Source of the DNA: Amycolatopsis japonica
Lineage (GTDB): Bacteria; Actinomycetota; Actinomycetes; Mycobacteriales; Pseudonocardiaceae
Direction: 5' to 3'
DNA length: 64,000 bases
Assembly: GCF_000732925.1 (NCBI RefSeq)
Contig: NZ_CP008953.1
Span: 2,046,001-2,110,000, forward strand
The position numbers and the translations under genes are program-made. Under the pieces are notes generated by a model. That model was not told the origin of the DNA and did no database searches. It worked only from the letters and a program-made list of their open reading frames with translations. This document shows positions 45,146 to 53,164 of the stretch, piece by piece (position 1 is the stretch's first letter; each line of letters opens with the position of its first letter).

Positions 45146-45493
45146 GCAGACCGACTGCCAGGTGCCCAGCGTCATCACCCCGCCGATCACGGGGATCGTC
45201 GCGAACGGCGGCAGCAGTGCGGGCAGGACGTGGTCACGGCCGTGACCGGGACTGCCGTGCTGGTGCCGCCAGCGGCCGTCGCGGGGGAGCAGCTCGTCGA
45301 GCGCCGTGAGCAGGTCTTCGTCGCTGCCGGCGCCGGTCTCGAGGATCGCCAGCCCGGACGTCGCGTGCGGGACGAAGACGTGCAGGATCCCGTCCTCGGC
45401 GTCCGCGTCGCGCAGGAAGGCCTCGGCGTCCTTGGTCAGGTCGTGCACCACGGCCACGCTGCCGGTGCGCACCTCGATCTCCGTGGAGTACAT
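45083..45493 (-). CDS. YjbQ/UPF0047 family protein
   Basis: 136 residues from ATG 45493 (GTG 45502 also in frame). The family pattern is complete: HDLTKDAEAFL, GILHVFVPHATSGLAI-ETG, the RDGRWRHQHGSPGHGRDHVLPALLPP metal-type His cluster and LGTWQSVCLVD. Members have been linked to thiamine phosphate synthase side activity, but the physiological role is unclear. It follows the DUF3626 gene within five bases. Confidence 0.9.
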   Translation of the reverse strand: MYSTEIEVRTGSVAVVHDLTKDAEAFLRDADAEDGILHVFVPHATSGLAILETGAGSDEDLLTALDELLPRDGRWRHQHGSPGHGRDHVLPALLPPFATIPVIGGVMTLGTWQSVCLVDTNLDNPVRRVRFSLLEG

Positions 45494-45498
45494 GCTCT

Positions 45499-46308
45499 TC
45501 ACGGTAGTGCCCCGAAGCGCGCGACGTAGTGCCAGACGCGTTTGAGGGCCTGCGGGTCGAGGTGCCGGGCTTCGCCGAGGACGCGCGGATCGAGGTGGCC
45601 GTCTTCGGCCAGTGCCAGGCCGAGTTCGACGAATTCGGCGCCGCGGTACGCCGGATGTCGTTGGAGTTCTTCGGTGGACAGGCGGAAACCCGGATGCCAT
45701 TCGACCGGGCAGCCGAGCCGTGAAGCAGCCTTTTCGACGTCGGTGCCGCGGTGGCTCGGGTCGAGAACCAGGGCCTCGACGTCCTTCGCGAGGTCGACGG
45801 GACCGTGGACGTGCGCCTCGATGTAGTCGTCGAGAAGGTCGGCGTCGTCACGGGCCGCCAGCTCGATCAGTGCGGAAACCCTGGTGCCGCAGCCGAAATC
45901 CGCCGGATTCAGCACGCTGTCCGGATAGCAGAACGTCGTCCTGCCGAGGGTGTGCGCGGCCATGCGGAAGTGAGCGGAGCCGAATCTCGGTGCGCCGCCG
46001 GCCGGGCGCCGACGGAAGTTCAATGCGCCGTACTTCGGGCGTTCGGCCGCGGGCGCGTCGTCGTAGGCGCCGCCGAACATCCGGCTTTCCCAGCGCCAGC
46101 GGTCTCCGCCGGGCCGCGCGGTCAGCCCTCCGTTGCTCGTCCCCGTTTCGAACTGGTTGCGGTAGAACCCGTCTTCGGCCATCGCTTCGAGCAGCGGGCG
46201 TCCGTCCACTGTGGATCTATCTGGGTGGAAGTGCAGTGTCACCGGCAAACCGGCCTCGTGCCCGCCGCGTGCTTTCGCCGCGACGTAGGCGAGGGCCCGA
46301 GACTGCAT
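45499..46308 (-). CDS. DUF3626 family protein
   Basis: 269 residues from ATG 46308. Family-like blocks: VTLHFHPDRSTVDGRPLLEAMAEDGFYRNQFETGTSNGG, ERPKYGALNFRRRPAGGAPRFGSAHF, RTTFCYPDS and DDYIEAHVHGPVDLAKDVEALVLDPSH. The HFHPD start and DYIEAHVHG resemble a polymorphic-toxin-like (ADP-ribosyl-type) fold sometimes suggested for this family. I cannot confirm an activity. It lies 10 bases after the XRE-cupin regulator. Confidence 0.8.
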   Translation of the reverse strand: MQSRALAYVAAKARGGHEAGLPVTLHFHPDRSTVDGRPLLEAMAEDGFYRNQFETGTSNGGLTARPGGDRWRWESRMFGGAYDDAPAAERPKYGALNFRRRPAGGAPRFGSAHFRMAAHTLGRTTFCYPDSVLNPADFGCGTRVSALIELAARDDADLLDDYIEAHVHGPVDLAKDVEALVLDPSHRGTDVEKAASRLGCPVEWHPGFRLSTEELQRHPAYRGAEFVELGLALAEDGHLDPRVLGEARHLDPQALKRVWHYVARFGALP

Positions 46309-46318
46309 CGTCCGAGTA

Positions 46319-46882
46319 TCAGGCGTGCCGGCGGGCGAGCGCGACCAGATATCGGACCGGTTCCCCGGTCGGATTGACATAGGCGCAGGGCTGCGGAGTG
46401 CCGAGCTGCAGGCAATCGCCCGCGTCGAGTTCGTGCTCGACGTCGCCCTCGCGGAACCGCAGATGCCCGTCGAGCACCCAGATCTGGTGATGGGTCAGCA
46501 CGTAGGTGTGGGCGGGGAAGGCGACTTCGGCGCCCGCGGGCAGCACGACCTCGACCAGCTCCAGCGGCCCGCCGAGTGAAGGCGAGACCGCCCGGCGCAC
46601 GTACCCGGTGTCGGGGTCGGTCCAGGTCGGCTGGTCGGCGGCGCGCACGAGCCGCCGGTCACCGTGCTCGGCGCGCGCGATCAGCTCGGACAACGTCATG
46701 CCGAGCGCGGCGGAAAGCCTGCCGAGCAGGACCGCAGTCGGCTGCGCCTCGCCCCGTTCGATCTTGCCGATCATCGCCCTGGACACGCCCGACGACTCGG
46801 CGAGGGCGTTGGCCGAAAGGTTCTGATCGAGCCTCGCGGCCTGGAGCGTCGCGGCGAGCGACGCGGACAAGGGATCCGACAT
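46319..46882 (-). CDS. XRE-family regulator with cupin sensor domain
   Basis: 187 residues from ATG 46882. An N-terminal helix-turn-helix (ARLDQNLSANALAESSGVSRAMIGKIERGEAQPT) and a C-terminal cupin barrel (LVEVVLPAGAEVAFPAHTYVLTHHQIWVLDGHLRFREGDVEHELDAGDCLQL). The -10-like TATAGT lies seven bases before the ATG, so the mRNA may be leaderless. It is the first gene of the DUF3626-yjbQ run and is divergent from the GNAT gene. Probably controls both. Confidence 0.9.
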   Translation of the reverse strand: MSDPLSASLAATLQAARLDQNLSANALAESSGVSRAMIGKIERGEAQPTAVLLGRLSAALGMTLSELIARAEHGDRRLVRAADQPTWTDPDTGYVRRAVSPSLGGPLELVEVVLPAGAEVAFPAHTYVLTHHQIWVLDGHLRFREGDVEHELDAGDCLQLGTPQPCAYVNPTGEPVRYLVALARRHA

Positions 46883-46889
46883 GCTGCTC

Positions 46890-46918
46890 ACTATAGTGGC
46901 AGCCTCGGTTACTATGGT
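46890..46918. promoter_or_regulatory. Direct repeats ACTATRGT in a divergent, apparently leaderless promoter
   Basis: ACTATAGT (46890-46897, itself a palindrome) and ACTATGGT (46911-46918) are spaced 21 bases, two helical turns. They contain the likely -10 elements of both genes: TATAGT on the reverse strand and TACTAT (46910-46915) on the forward strand. Confidence 0.5.
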
Positions 46919-46922
46919 CACC

Positions 46923-47444
46923 ATGGTGATCAGGGAAGCGACGGAAGCCGACGCGACGGCGTGCGCGGAGATCTACGCGCCGTATGTCACCGACACGGTG
47001 ATCTCGTTCGAAACCGAGCCGCCCAAACCGGACGAGATGGCCGAACGCATCGCCAAGGCGCAGCGAGCACATGCCTGGCTCGTGCTCGAAGACGACGAAG
47101 GTCGCGTCGTCGGCTACGCCTACGGAGGCCCCTTCAGCGGCCGGCCGTCGTATCGCTGGTCTTGCGAGGTCAGTATCTATCTGGAACTGGGCCGCCGGAG
47201 GACCGGCGGCGGGCGCGCGCTCTATCAGGCGCTGCTGGACGAACTGGCGTCGCGCGGTTTCCGGAACTTCTGCGCGGGAATGGTGCTGCCGAACGACGCG
47301 AGCGCCGGGCTGCATCGCGCGCTGGGCTTCGAGCCGGTGGGGACATACCGGCGGATCGGGTACAAACACGGGGCTTGGCGGGATGTCACCTGGGTGCAGC
47401 TGTGCCTACCTGAGCTGGACGGGGTTCCGGTGGAGCCGTCCTAG
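46923..47444 (+). CDS. PAT-type GNAT N-acetyltransferase
   Basis: 173 residues from ATG 46923; ATG 46914 is in frame but overlaps the -10 element. The product starts VIREATEADATACAEIYAPYVTDTVISFETEPP, the usual N-terminus of phosphinothricin/methionine-sulfone acetyltransferases. The acetyl-CoA loop is RRRTGGGRALYQALLD, and the end is FCAGMVLPNDASAGLHRALGFEPVGTYRRIGYKHG. True substrates in this family are often methionine sulfoximine-like; specificity is not provable here. The stop overlaps the response regulator stop by four bases. Confidence 0.88.
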   Translation: MVIREATEADATACAEIYAPYVTDTVISFETEPPKPDEMAERIAKAQRAHAWLVLEDDEGRVVGYAYGGPFSGRPSYRWSCEVSIYLELGRRRTGGGRALYQALLDELASRGFRNFCAGMVLPNDASAGLHRALGFEPVGTYRRIGYKHGAWRDVTWVQLCLPELDGVPVEPS

Positions 47445-48085
47445 GACTCCAGGTACCGCAGCACGGCGAGAACCCGCCGGTTGTCCCCTTCGGACTGGGG
47501 CAGCGCCAGCTTCCCGAAGATGCTCGACACGTACTTCTCCACCGAGCCCGCCGAGAGGAACAACGCCGCCGCGATGGCCGAGTTCGACCGGCCCTCGGCC
47601 ATCAGGCCCAGCACCTCACGCTCCCGCGGCGTCAGTCCCGCGAGCGCGTCCGTCTTCCGGGTGGCGGTGAACAGCTGGCTGACCACTTCCGGGTCGAGCA
47701 CCGTCTCGCCCTCGGCCACCCGGCGAAGCGCATCCAGGAAGTCCGACACCTCCGCGACGCGGTCCTTCAGCAGATAGCCGACGCCGCCCGCGCGGTCGGC
47801 GAGGAGTTCCGTCGCGTACTGCGTCTCGACGTACTGCGAGAACAGCAGGATCGCGCACCCCGGCAGTTCCGCGCGCAACGCGATGGACGCGCGCAGTCCC
47901 TCGTCCGTGTGCGTCGGCGGCATCCGGATATCCACAATGGACACGTCCGGCCGATGTTCGCGTACCGCCGCGCACAGGCTGTCGCCGTCGGCGACGGCCG
48001 CGACGACCTCGTGCCCCCGAAGGTTCAGCAGTTCGACGAGCCCCGCCCGGAGGATGGCCGAATCCTCCGCGATCACGACGCGCAC
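47441..48085 (-). CDS. NarL/LuxR-type response regulator
   Basis: 214 residues. Receiver domain with acidic pocket E7-D8, phospho-acceptor Asp52 (IVDIRMPP) and Lys in YLLKDR. C-terminal LuxR helix-turn-helix LTPREREVLGLMAEGRSNSAIAAALFLSAGSVEKYVSSIFGKL. It follows its sensor kinase after eight bases and forms a two-component pair. GTG start at 48085. Targets are unknown. Confidence 0.95.
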   Translation of the reverse strand: MRVVIAEDSAILRAGLVELLNLRGHEVVAAVADGDSLCAAVREHRPDVSIVDIRMPPTHTDEGLRASIALRAELPGCAILLFSQYVETQYATELLADRAGGVGYLLKDRVAEVSDFLDALRRVAEGETVLDPEVVSQLFTATRKTDALAGLTPREREVLGLMAEGRSNSAIAAALFLSAGSVEKYVSSIFGKLALPQSEGDNRRVLAVLRYLES

Positions 48086-48093
48086 GCCGCCCC

Positions 48094-49356
48094 CTATTTC
48101 CGTAATGGTATTTCCGCGCTGATCACCGTAGGCCCTCCCGGAGGGCTGTCGATGTCGAGCCCGCCGTCCACCGTCGCGAGCCGCTCGGCGATCCCGGCGA
48201 GCCCTCCGCCGCGTACCGGCCGGGCCCCGCCTTCACCGCCGTCGCGCACCACGAGCCGCAGGTCGTCGCCGACGATACCCACGTCGACCTCGATCGCGGA
48301 GGAAGTGTGTTTGGCGGCATTCGTCAGCAGTTCCGCGACGGTGAAGTAGGCGATCGTCTCGATCGACGGGGACGGCCTGCTCGGCAGGTCCACGGTGATC
48401 CGCGCGTCGATGCCCGAGCCCGCGGCCAAAGTGGACAGCGCGACGTCGAGTCCGGCGTCGAGCGCGGCGGGATGGATGCCGCGGGCGAGGTCGCGAAGTT
48501 CGACGAGCGCCTGTTTCGCGTTGGCGTGCGCGGCGGTGACCAGGGCGGTGACCTGCTCGATGTCGCCGTCGCCCGCCAGTTCGTCCTTCGCGATGCCGAG
48601 TTTCATCGCCAGCGCGACCAGCTGCGCTTGCGCGCCGTCGTGCAGGTCGCGTTCGATCCGGCGCAGCCGCCGGGTCGCGTCGTCGACCGCGGTCGCGCGG
48701 CTGCGTTCGAGGTCGCGCACCCGCTTCGAAAGGTCCTCGGCGCCGAGGACGCCGCGCACCAGCAGCCGGTCGAATTCGGTGAGACCGCGGACCACCCACG
48801 GCATCGCCAGCAGGACGGCCAGTCCGGTGGCGGCGAGCGGCAGCGTGAGGGGCCACGTGTCGACGCGCAGGTCGAACGTCGGCATCGCCTCGCCGTGCAG
48901 GGTGAACCAGAAGAGCGGATAGCTCAGCGTGCTCACCGCGTACACGAACAGGGTCGCGACCAGGAAGAACTCGATCAACGACAGCGGCAGGCGGATCACC
49001 AGATAGGCGATCGACCGCCAGCCGAGCGGATCCCCGAGCCTGCCTTTGACGGCGTTCCAGAGACCTGGGCGCAGTTCGGGCCGGGCGGGCGGGGTGACCG
49101 TCGTCCCGAGCAGGGCACGTGCCAGGCCGACGTGGGCGATCCCGATCAGTCTCGCGCCCGCCAGGACGCCGATGAGCACCGGGACCCCGATGGTCAGCAG
49201 GCTCAGGCCCGCCCCGAGGATCAGTCCGAGAACCACGAGCACCGCGAACGCCAGCGTCAGCGGCGCGCCGATGATCACCCAGGCCAGCTCGCCCCAGTAC
49301 GCGCGGCTCAGCTGTGCGCCGAGGACGCGTCCAGGCAGGGCGAGGCGGGTGATCAC
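48094..49356 (-). CDS. Sensor histidine kinase (HisKA_3 type)
   Basis: 420 residues from GTG 49356. Four or more membrane helices lie in the N-terminal 200 residues with little outside loop (AYWGELAWVIIGAPLTLAFAVLVVLGLILG and others), as in the putative-sensor-domain kinases of Streptomyces. The dimerisation helix has the phospho-His (ERDLHDGAQAQLVALAMKLG, His239). The HATPase domain has an ELLTNAAKHTSS N-box and GGGLAGIAERLATVDGG G-box. Partner of the downstream response regulator. It probably senses the state of the envelope or membrane. Confidence 0.93.
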   Translation of the reverse strand: MITRLALPGRVLGAQLSRAYWGELAWVIIGAPLTLAFAVLVVLGLILGAGLSLLTIGVPVLIGVLAGARLIGIAHVGLARALLGTTVTPPARPELRPGLWNAVKGRLGDPLGWRSIAYLVIRLPLSLIEFFLVATLFVYAVSTLSYPLFWFTLHGEAMPTFDLRVDTWPLTLPLAATGLAVLLAMPWVVRGLTEFDRLLVRGVLGAEDLSKRVRDLERSRATAVDDATRRLRRIERDLHDGAQAQLVALAMKLGIAKDELAGDGDIEQVTALVTAAHANAKQALVELRDLARGIHPAALDAGLDVALSTLAAGSGIDARITVDLPSRPSPSIETIAYFTVAELLTNAAKHTSSAIEVDVGIVGDDLRLVVRDGGEGGARPVRGGGLAGIAERLATVDGGLDIDSPPGGPTVISAEIPLRK

Positions 49357-49440
49357 GGCTTCAGCTTGCCGTGGCCATCTGCCACGTGGCCATCCAGGTT
49401 TCCCTAGTCTTCGGGGCTCGATACCGGAGCCCCTTGCCAC

Positions 49441-49503
49441 CCGAGTACATGAAGGCCCCCTTCCTTGCGCCAGGCGCAAGGAAGGGGGCCTTCATGTACT
49501 CGG
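49441..49503. repeat. 31-bp perfect palindrome, near copy of 21485-21545
   Basis: Arms 49441-49471 and 49473-49503 pair throughout; the edge is CCGAGTACATGAAGGCCCCC. It differs from the other copy only in the outermost bases and loop. Confidence 0.85.
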
Positions 49504-49538
49504 GAAGTCGTGGCTGGTTGGGGCTTTCGGAGCAGCCG

Positions 49539-49583
49539 TGAAGGACTCCTTGCGGGACCCAGAGTCCCTCAAGGAGGCCTTCA
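49539..49583. repeat. Imperfect palindrome, TGAAGG family
   Basis: TGAAGGACTCCTTGCGGGAC pairs with the following GAGTCCCTCAAGGAGGCCTTCA apart from a few mismatches. TGAAGG/CCTTCA edges. Confidence 0.7.
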
Positions 49584-49644
49584 TTTGTGTACTTACGTCC
49601 GATCTGCGTGGGAGCGAGAGTCCGGTTGTCGTCGAGGGATGACA

Positions 49645-49683
49645 ATGAAGGAATTGGGACGTTGAGTGTCCCGATTCCTTCAT
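49645..49683. repeat. Palindrome ATGAAGGAAT...GGGAC
   Basis: 16-base arms with a single G-T wobble; loop GTTGAGT. Core is the reverse complement of the core at 33553-33587. Confidence 0.75.
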
Positions 49684-49746
49684 CGTCGCGGTGGCCGTCC
49701 TGGTCGTGAACCTTGATCGTGCCGGTCACGCCCCGGGGCGGACGAT

Positions 49747-49795
49747 CGAGTGGGGAAGATCCTAGACGTTGGACGGCCGGAATCTTCCCCGCTCG
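49747..49795. repeat. Palindrome CGAGTGGGGAAGAT, near copy of 33487-33536
   Basis: 14-base arms with one wobble. Shares CCGGAATCTTCCCCGCTCGG and the spacing with the copy 16 kb away. Confidence 0.75.
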
Positions 49796-49855
49796 GCCAA
49801 GACGACAGCCGGCATCAGCTTCACTGCCCCGCCTCCCTCACCGACGGGGTCGACC

Positions 49856-49894
49856 GTGGAGGATTCAGGACGCACAACGTCCCGAATCCTCCAC
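49856..49894. repeat. Palindrome GTGGAGGATTC...GGAC
   Basis: 16-base arms with one mismatch, loop GCACAAC. Related to 33553-33587. Confidence 0.75.
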
Positions 49895-49983
49895 ACTCGG
49901 CCCCGGCCACGCCAGCGGGTCAGCGAATACGGGTTCACCAAGGAGTCCTTCACGGACCGCGCGGCACTGAGACGCCCTTGGGG

Positions 49984-50187
49984 CTAGTCCGAATCGCGGC
50001 TCTCGTCCGCCTGCGCCCGCTGGGACGCCTCACGCATCTCGATGACGTCCGTCAGCCAGTCGCCGGTCTCGCGGGCGATGTCCCGGATCGCGCCGGTGAT
50101 GATCGTCGCGATGTTGCCGATGTGGGTGGCCGCGGACTCGGTGACCTCTTGGACCACGTCCTTGGTGCTTTCGAACTGACCGACCAT
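49984..50187 (-). CDS. Small hypothetical protein at the end of the desaturase operon
   Basis: 67 residues from ATG 50187 (AAGGTG upstream); GTG 50196 is an alternative. It begins 10 bases after the desaturase stop. Sequence is amphipathic and helical (DVVQEVTESAATHIGNIATIITGAIRDIARETGDWLTDVIEM) with an acidic, polar tail. It may sit on the membrane surface. No family recognised; the placement suggests a partner of the desaturase. Confidence 0.65.
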   Translation of the reverse strand: MVGQFESTKDVVQEVTESAATHIGNIATIITGAIRDIARETGDWLTDVIEMREASQRAQADESRDSD

Positions 50188-50197
50188 GTCAGACACC

Positions 50198-51313
50198 TTA
50201 AGCCGCTCGGAGGGTCTTGTCGCTCTCCACGGTAGCCGGGGTGCGGGGCTCACCGTTCCACGGAAGGGCCAATTTCACGATCTTCTTGGCCACCGAGAAC
50301 AGCTGCTTGTGCAGGGGACCGGTGTTGTACGGCAGGCCGTACTTCTCGCAGATCGCCCGCACCTCGCCCGCGATCTCCGGGTAGCGGCGCGCCGGGATGT
50401 CCGGGAACAGGTGGTGCTCGATCTGGTGCGAGAGGTTCCCGGTCATGACGTGGAACAGCTTGCCGCCGGTGATGTTCGCCGAGCCGAGGATCTGCCGCAG
50501 GTACCACTGGCCACGCGACTCGTTCTCGGTCTCCTCCTCGGTGAAGCTCTCGACGTCGGCGGGGAAGTGCCCGCAGAAGATGATCGAGAACGCCCACAGG
50601 TTGCGCGTCAGGTTCGCGGTGGCGTTGCCGAGGAAGGTCAGCGGCGCGAGCGGACCTGTCAGCAGCGGGAAGAGCACGTAGTCCTTGCCGACCTGACGCC
50701 CGGCCTTGCGCACGATCTTCCGCAGCACCGGCTTGTTCTCGGCCCACGTGCGTTCGCCCTTGGCGACCCGGTCGACCTCGAGGTCGTGCAGCATGACACC
50801 CCATTGGAAGAACAGCGCGAGCAGCGTCGCGTACACCGGGTTGCCCAGGTAGTACGGGTTCCACTTCTGCGCCGGGTCCATCCGCAGGATGCCGTAACCG
50901 ATGTCGCGGTCCTTGTCGAGGATGTTGGTGTAGGTGTGGTGGATGTAGTTGTGGGAATGACGCCAGTTCTCCGAAGGCGCGACGGTGTCCCACTCGAACT
51001 GCTGGGAGCTCAGCGCCGGGTCGCGCGTCCAGTCGTACTGGCCGTGCATGACGTTGTGGCCGATCTCCATGTTGTCGAGGATCTTCGCCACCGAAAGCGC
51101 GGCGACACCGGCGACCCAGGCGGGCGGGAAGAATCCGGCGAACAGCAGCCCGCGGCCGGCGACCTCGAGCGCGCGCTGGGTCTTGATGACGTTGTGGATG
51201 TAGTCGACGTCCACCTGGCCGAGGTCGGCGACGATCCGCTGCCGGATCTCGTCCAGTTCGCGGCCGAAGTCCTCGACCTGCTGAGGGGTCAGCTTGTCCT
51301 GCAAGCCGGTCAT
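50198..51313 (-). CDS. Membrane fatty-acyl desaturase (DesA3-like)
   Basis: 371 residues. The three His boxes are present: H86NVMH90, H121NYIHH126 (with H119 just before) and HQIEHH near residue 315. Membrane helices flank them (LLFAGFFPPAWVAGVAALSVAKIL and others). These di-iron enzymes introduce a double bond into acyl-CoA or lipid acyl chains; in mycobacteria DesA3 makes oleoyl chains with a dedicated reductase. The reductase gene precedes it by 13 bases, and both should be controlled by the TetR gene across the operator at 52431. Confidence 0.93.
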   Translation of the reverse strand: MTGLQDKLTPQQVEDFGRELDEIRQRIVADLGQVDVDYIHNVIKTQRALEVAGRGLLFAGFFPPAWVAGVAALSVAKILDNMEIGHNVMHGQYDWTRDPALSSQQFEWDTVAPSENWRHSHNYIHHTYTNILDKDRDIGYGILRMDPAQKWNPYYLGNPVYATLLALFFQWGVMLHDLEVDRVAKGERTWAENKPVLRKIVRKAGRQVGKDYVLFPLLTGPLAPLTFLGNATANLTRNLWAFSIIFCGHFPADVESFTEEETENESRGQWYLRQILGSANITGGKLFHVMTGNLSHQIEHHLFPDIPARRYPEIAGEVRAICEKYGLPYNTGPLHKQLFSVAKKIVKLALPWNGEPRTPATVESDKTLRAA

Positions 51314-51326
51314 GGCCTGCTCCTTT

Positions 51327-52418
51327 CTAAGCGTTGATCTCGACGTCCCCGACCGGGACGGAGATGCAGAGCTGGATCTCTTCGTTCTCTTCGCTGGAGG
51401 TCTCGCCGGTCTTGGCGTTGCGCACGCAACCGGAGGTCTTGATCTGCGTGCACGAGAAGCAGATGCCCATGCGGCAGCCGTGTTCCGGGCTCAGTCCCGC
51501 TTCTTCGGCCTGCTCCAGCAACGGTTTCCCGGAGTTGGCGACCTCGCGGCCGCTGCGCGCGAAGCGCACCTGGCCTTCGGCGTTCTCGGTGTCGAAGGTG
51601 AGCGCGGGCGGGGCGAACTCCTCGGTGTGCAGATGTGCACCGATGCCGTCGGCCTCGAAGACCTCGCGGACCGAGTCCATCAACGGCTTCGGACCGCACA
51701 GGAAGGTTTCGGCGTCGGGGTACCACGGAGCGGCCTCCGCGAGGTGCTCCTTCGAGAAGAAGCCGTGCAGGTCGCCGCCGGTTTTGGCGTGAGTGAACGC
51801 GTGTACCACCCGCAGGCCGGGCAGGCGGCGGGCGAGGTCTGCGAGTTCGGTGCGGTAGAGGGCGTCTTCGGCGCCGTTGGAGTAGTGCAGGAAGACGAGA
51901 TCGCCCTCGTACTTCTCGGCCGCCAGCGTGCGCAGCATCGACAGGACGGGCGTGATCCCGCTTCCGCCGCTCAGCAGCAGGATCCGCCGCGGCCTCGGCG
52001 AAGGAAGGGTGAACTCACCGTCCGCAGTGGACAGTCCGAGCACCGAACCGAGGGTGACCGTGCGGTTCAGGTGTCGCGAGACCAGGCCCTGTGGGTCGGC
52101 CTTGATGGTCAGTTCCAGTGTCCCGTCGTGCTCCGAACCGGCGGGTGAGTAGCAGCGGGTGCGGCGGACGCCGTCGATCTCGACGGTCACCCGCACGTAC
52201 TGGCCGGCGAGGTGACCGCGCCAGGCCCGGCTCGGCCGGACGGTCAGCGTGACCGTGTCGGGTGTCTGCCGCCGGACGCCGGTGACCAGGCCGCGGATCT
52301 CGCGGCGGACCAGCATCGGGTCGACGAGTTCGAGGTAGCGGTCCATGCCGTGGGGCGTGAGCAGGGCCTCGGCCAGCGAGGCCAGCCGCCTGGCCCTGCG
52401 CGGTACCAGTGCCGTCAT
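51327..52418 (-). CDS. Desaturase electron-transfer reductase (FAD / NAD(P)H / 2Fe-2S)
   Basis: 363 residues from ATG 52418, with GGGAGAAGTG upstream. FAD-binding motif RCYSPAGS (R-x-Y-S), NAD(P)H motif LSGGSGITPVLSML and FLCGPKPLMDSV. A C-terminal plant-type [2Fe-2S] domain has CRMGICFSC, a further Cys and LCIS. It matches the Rv3230c-type oxidoreductase that feeds electrons to DesA3, which here is the next gene. Electrons pass NAD(P)H to FAD to 2Fe-2S to the di-iron site. Confidence 0.94.
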   Translation of the reverse strand: MTALVPRRARRLASLAEALLTPHGMDRYLELVDPMLVRREIRGLVTGVRRQTPDTVTLTVRPSRAWRGHLAGQYVRVTVEIDGVRRTRCYSPAGSEHDGTLELTIKADPQGLVSRHLNRTVTLGSVLGLSTADGEFTLPSPRPRRILLLSGGSGITPVLSMLRTLAAEKYEGDLVFLHYSNGAEDALYRTELADLARRLPGLRVVHAFTHAKTGGDLHGFFSKEHLAEAAPWYPDAETFLCGPKPLMDSVREVFEADGIGAHLHTEEFAPPALTFDTENAEGQVRFARSGREVANSGKPLLEQAEEAGLSPEHGCRMGICFSCTQIKTSGCVRNAKTGETSSEENEEIQLCISVPVGDVEINA

Positions 52419-52430
52419 CACTTCTCCCAA

Positions 52431-52456
52431 ATTCAGTGAACGCTTGTACACTGAAT
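52431..52456. promoter_or_regulatory. DesT-like operator (ATTCAGTG-N10-CACTGAAT)
   Basis: A perfect palindrome 13 bases upstream of the reductase ATG and about 50 bases from the TetR start. The centre AGTGAACGCTTGTACACT closely matches, from memory, the Pseudomonas DesT site that controls an acyl-CoA desaturase and its reductase. Confidence 0.75.
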
Positions 52457-52507
52457 AGTGAAGTGGTGAAGATCCCGCTTGTCAACGCGAGAGGAGGGCG
52501 ATGTGAC

Positions 52508-53164
52508 GTGGGTGATAGCGCGGAGGCGATTACGCTGTCCGTCGTGACAACCGAGCCCGTTTCCCGGCAGGAACGCAAGCAGCGCACCCGGCAGGCACTG
52601 CTGGACGCGGCGCTCGACCTGGTCGCGGAACGCGGGTTCTCCGGGCTCAGCCTGCGGGAGGTCGCGAAACAGGCCGGGATCGTGCCGACGGCGTTCTACC
52701 GCCATTTCGCGTCGATGGACGAACTCGGCGTGGCGCTGGTCGAGGAGTCGATGCGCACCTTGCGCACGATGATCCGCTCCGCGCGCACGAGGCCGTCGGC
52801 GTACAACGACATGATCCGCTCGTCGGTGCGCATCCTGCGTGAGCACGTACGGGCGCACGAGGACCATTTCCACTTCCTGACCAGGGAGCGCTATGGCGGC
52901 ACCGGTCCGGTCCGGCAGGCGATCGGCTTCGAACTCAAGCTCTTCGTCAGCGAACTCGCCGTCGACCTCGCGCGTTTCGACTTCCTCCGCGACTGGAGCA
53001 CCGAAGATCTGCACCTCCTCGCCGACCTGATCGTGACGACCATGCTCACGACGGTGCTGGAGCTGCTCGAAACACCTTCGCGTGACGACGAGATCGTGCG
53101 CACGGCCGAACGGCGGCTGCGGCTGATCTTCCTGGGCGTGCCGAACTGGCGCAGCGTTCCGTGA
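52508..53164 (+). CDS. TetR-family regulator, probable DesT-type repressor of the desaturase operon
   Basis: 218 residues from GTG 52508, about 10 bases after a strong GAGGAGG; GTG 52544 is an alternative but has no ribosome site. Helix-turn-helix: LVAERGFSGLSLREVAKQAGIVPTAFYRHFASMDELG. The C-terminal half (LTRERYGGTGPVRQAIGFELKLFVSELAVDLARF) resembles the acyl-CoA-sensing domain of the DesT/FasR group. DesT-type regulators respond to the ratio of unsaturated to saturated acyl-CoA. Divergent from its likely target. Confidence 0.88.
   Translation: MGDSAEAITLSVVTTEPVSRQERKQRTRQALLDAALDLVAERGFSGLSLREVAKQAGIVPTAFYRHFASMDELGVALVEESMRTLRTMIRSARTRPSAYNDMIRSSVRILREHVRAHEDHFHFLTRERYGGTGPVRQAIGFELKLFVSELAVDLARFDFLRDWSTEDLHLLADLIVTTMLTTVLELLETPSRDDEIVRTAERRLRLIFLGVPNWRSVP

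Larger units (their letters stand above)
49357..49983. other. Gene-free palindrome cluster
   Basis: No credible gene in these 627 bases; short ORFs run through the palindromes on both strands and have no ribosome sites. Five palindromes are listed separately. It lies between the kinase start and the end of the desaturase operon, so it contains the kinase promoter and the desaturase operon terminator. Confidence 0.8.

Noticed and set aside
46923..47444. Phosphinothricin resistance gene (bar/pat) as a firm call
   Set aside because: Family match is clear, but specificity residues cannot be assigned; homologues are widespread with other substrates.
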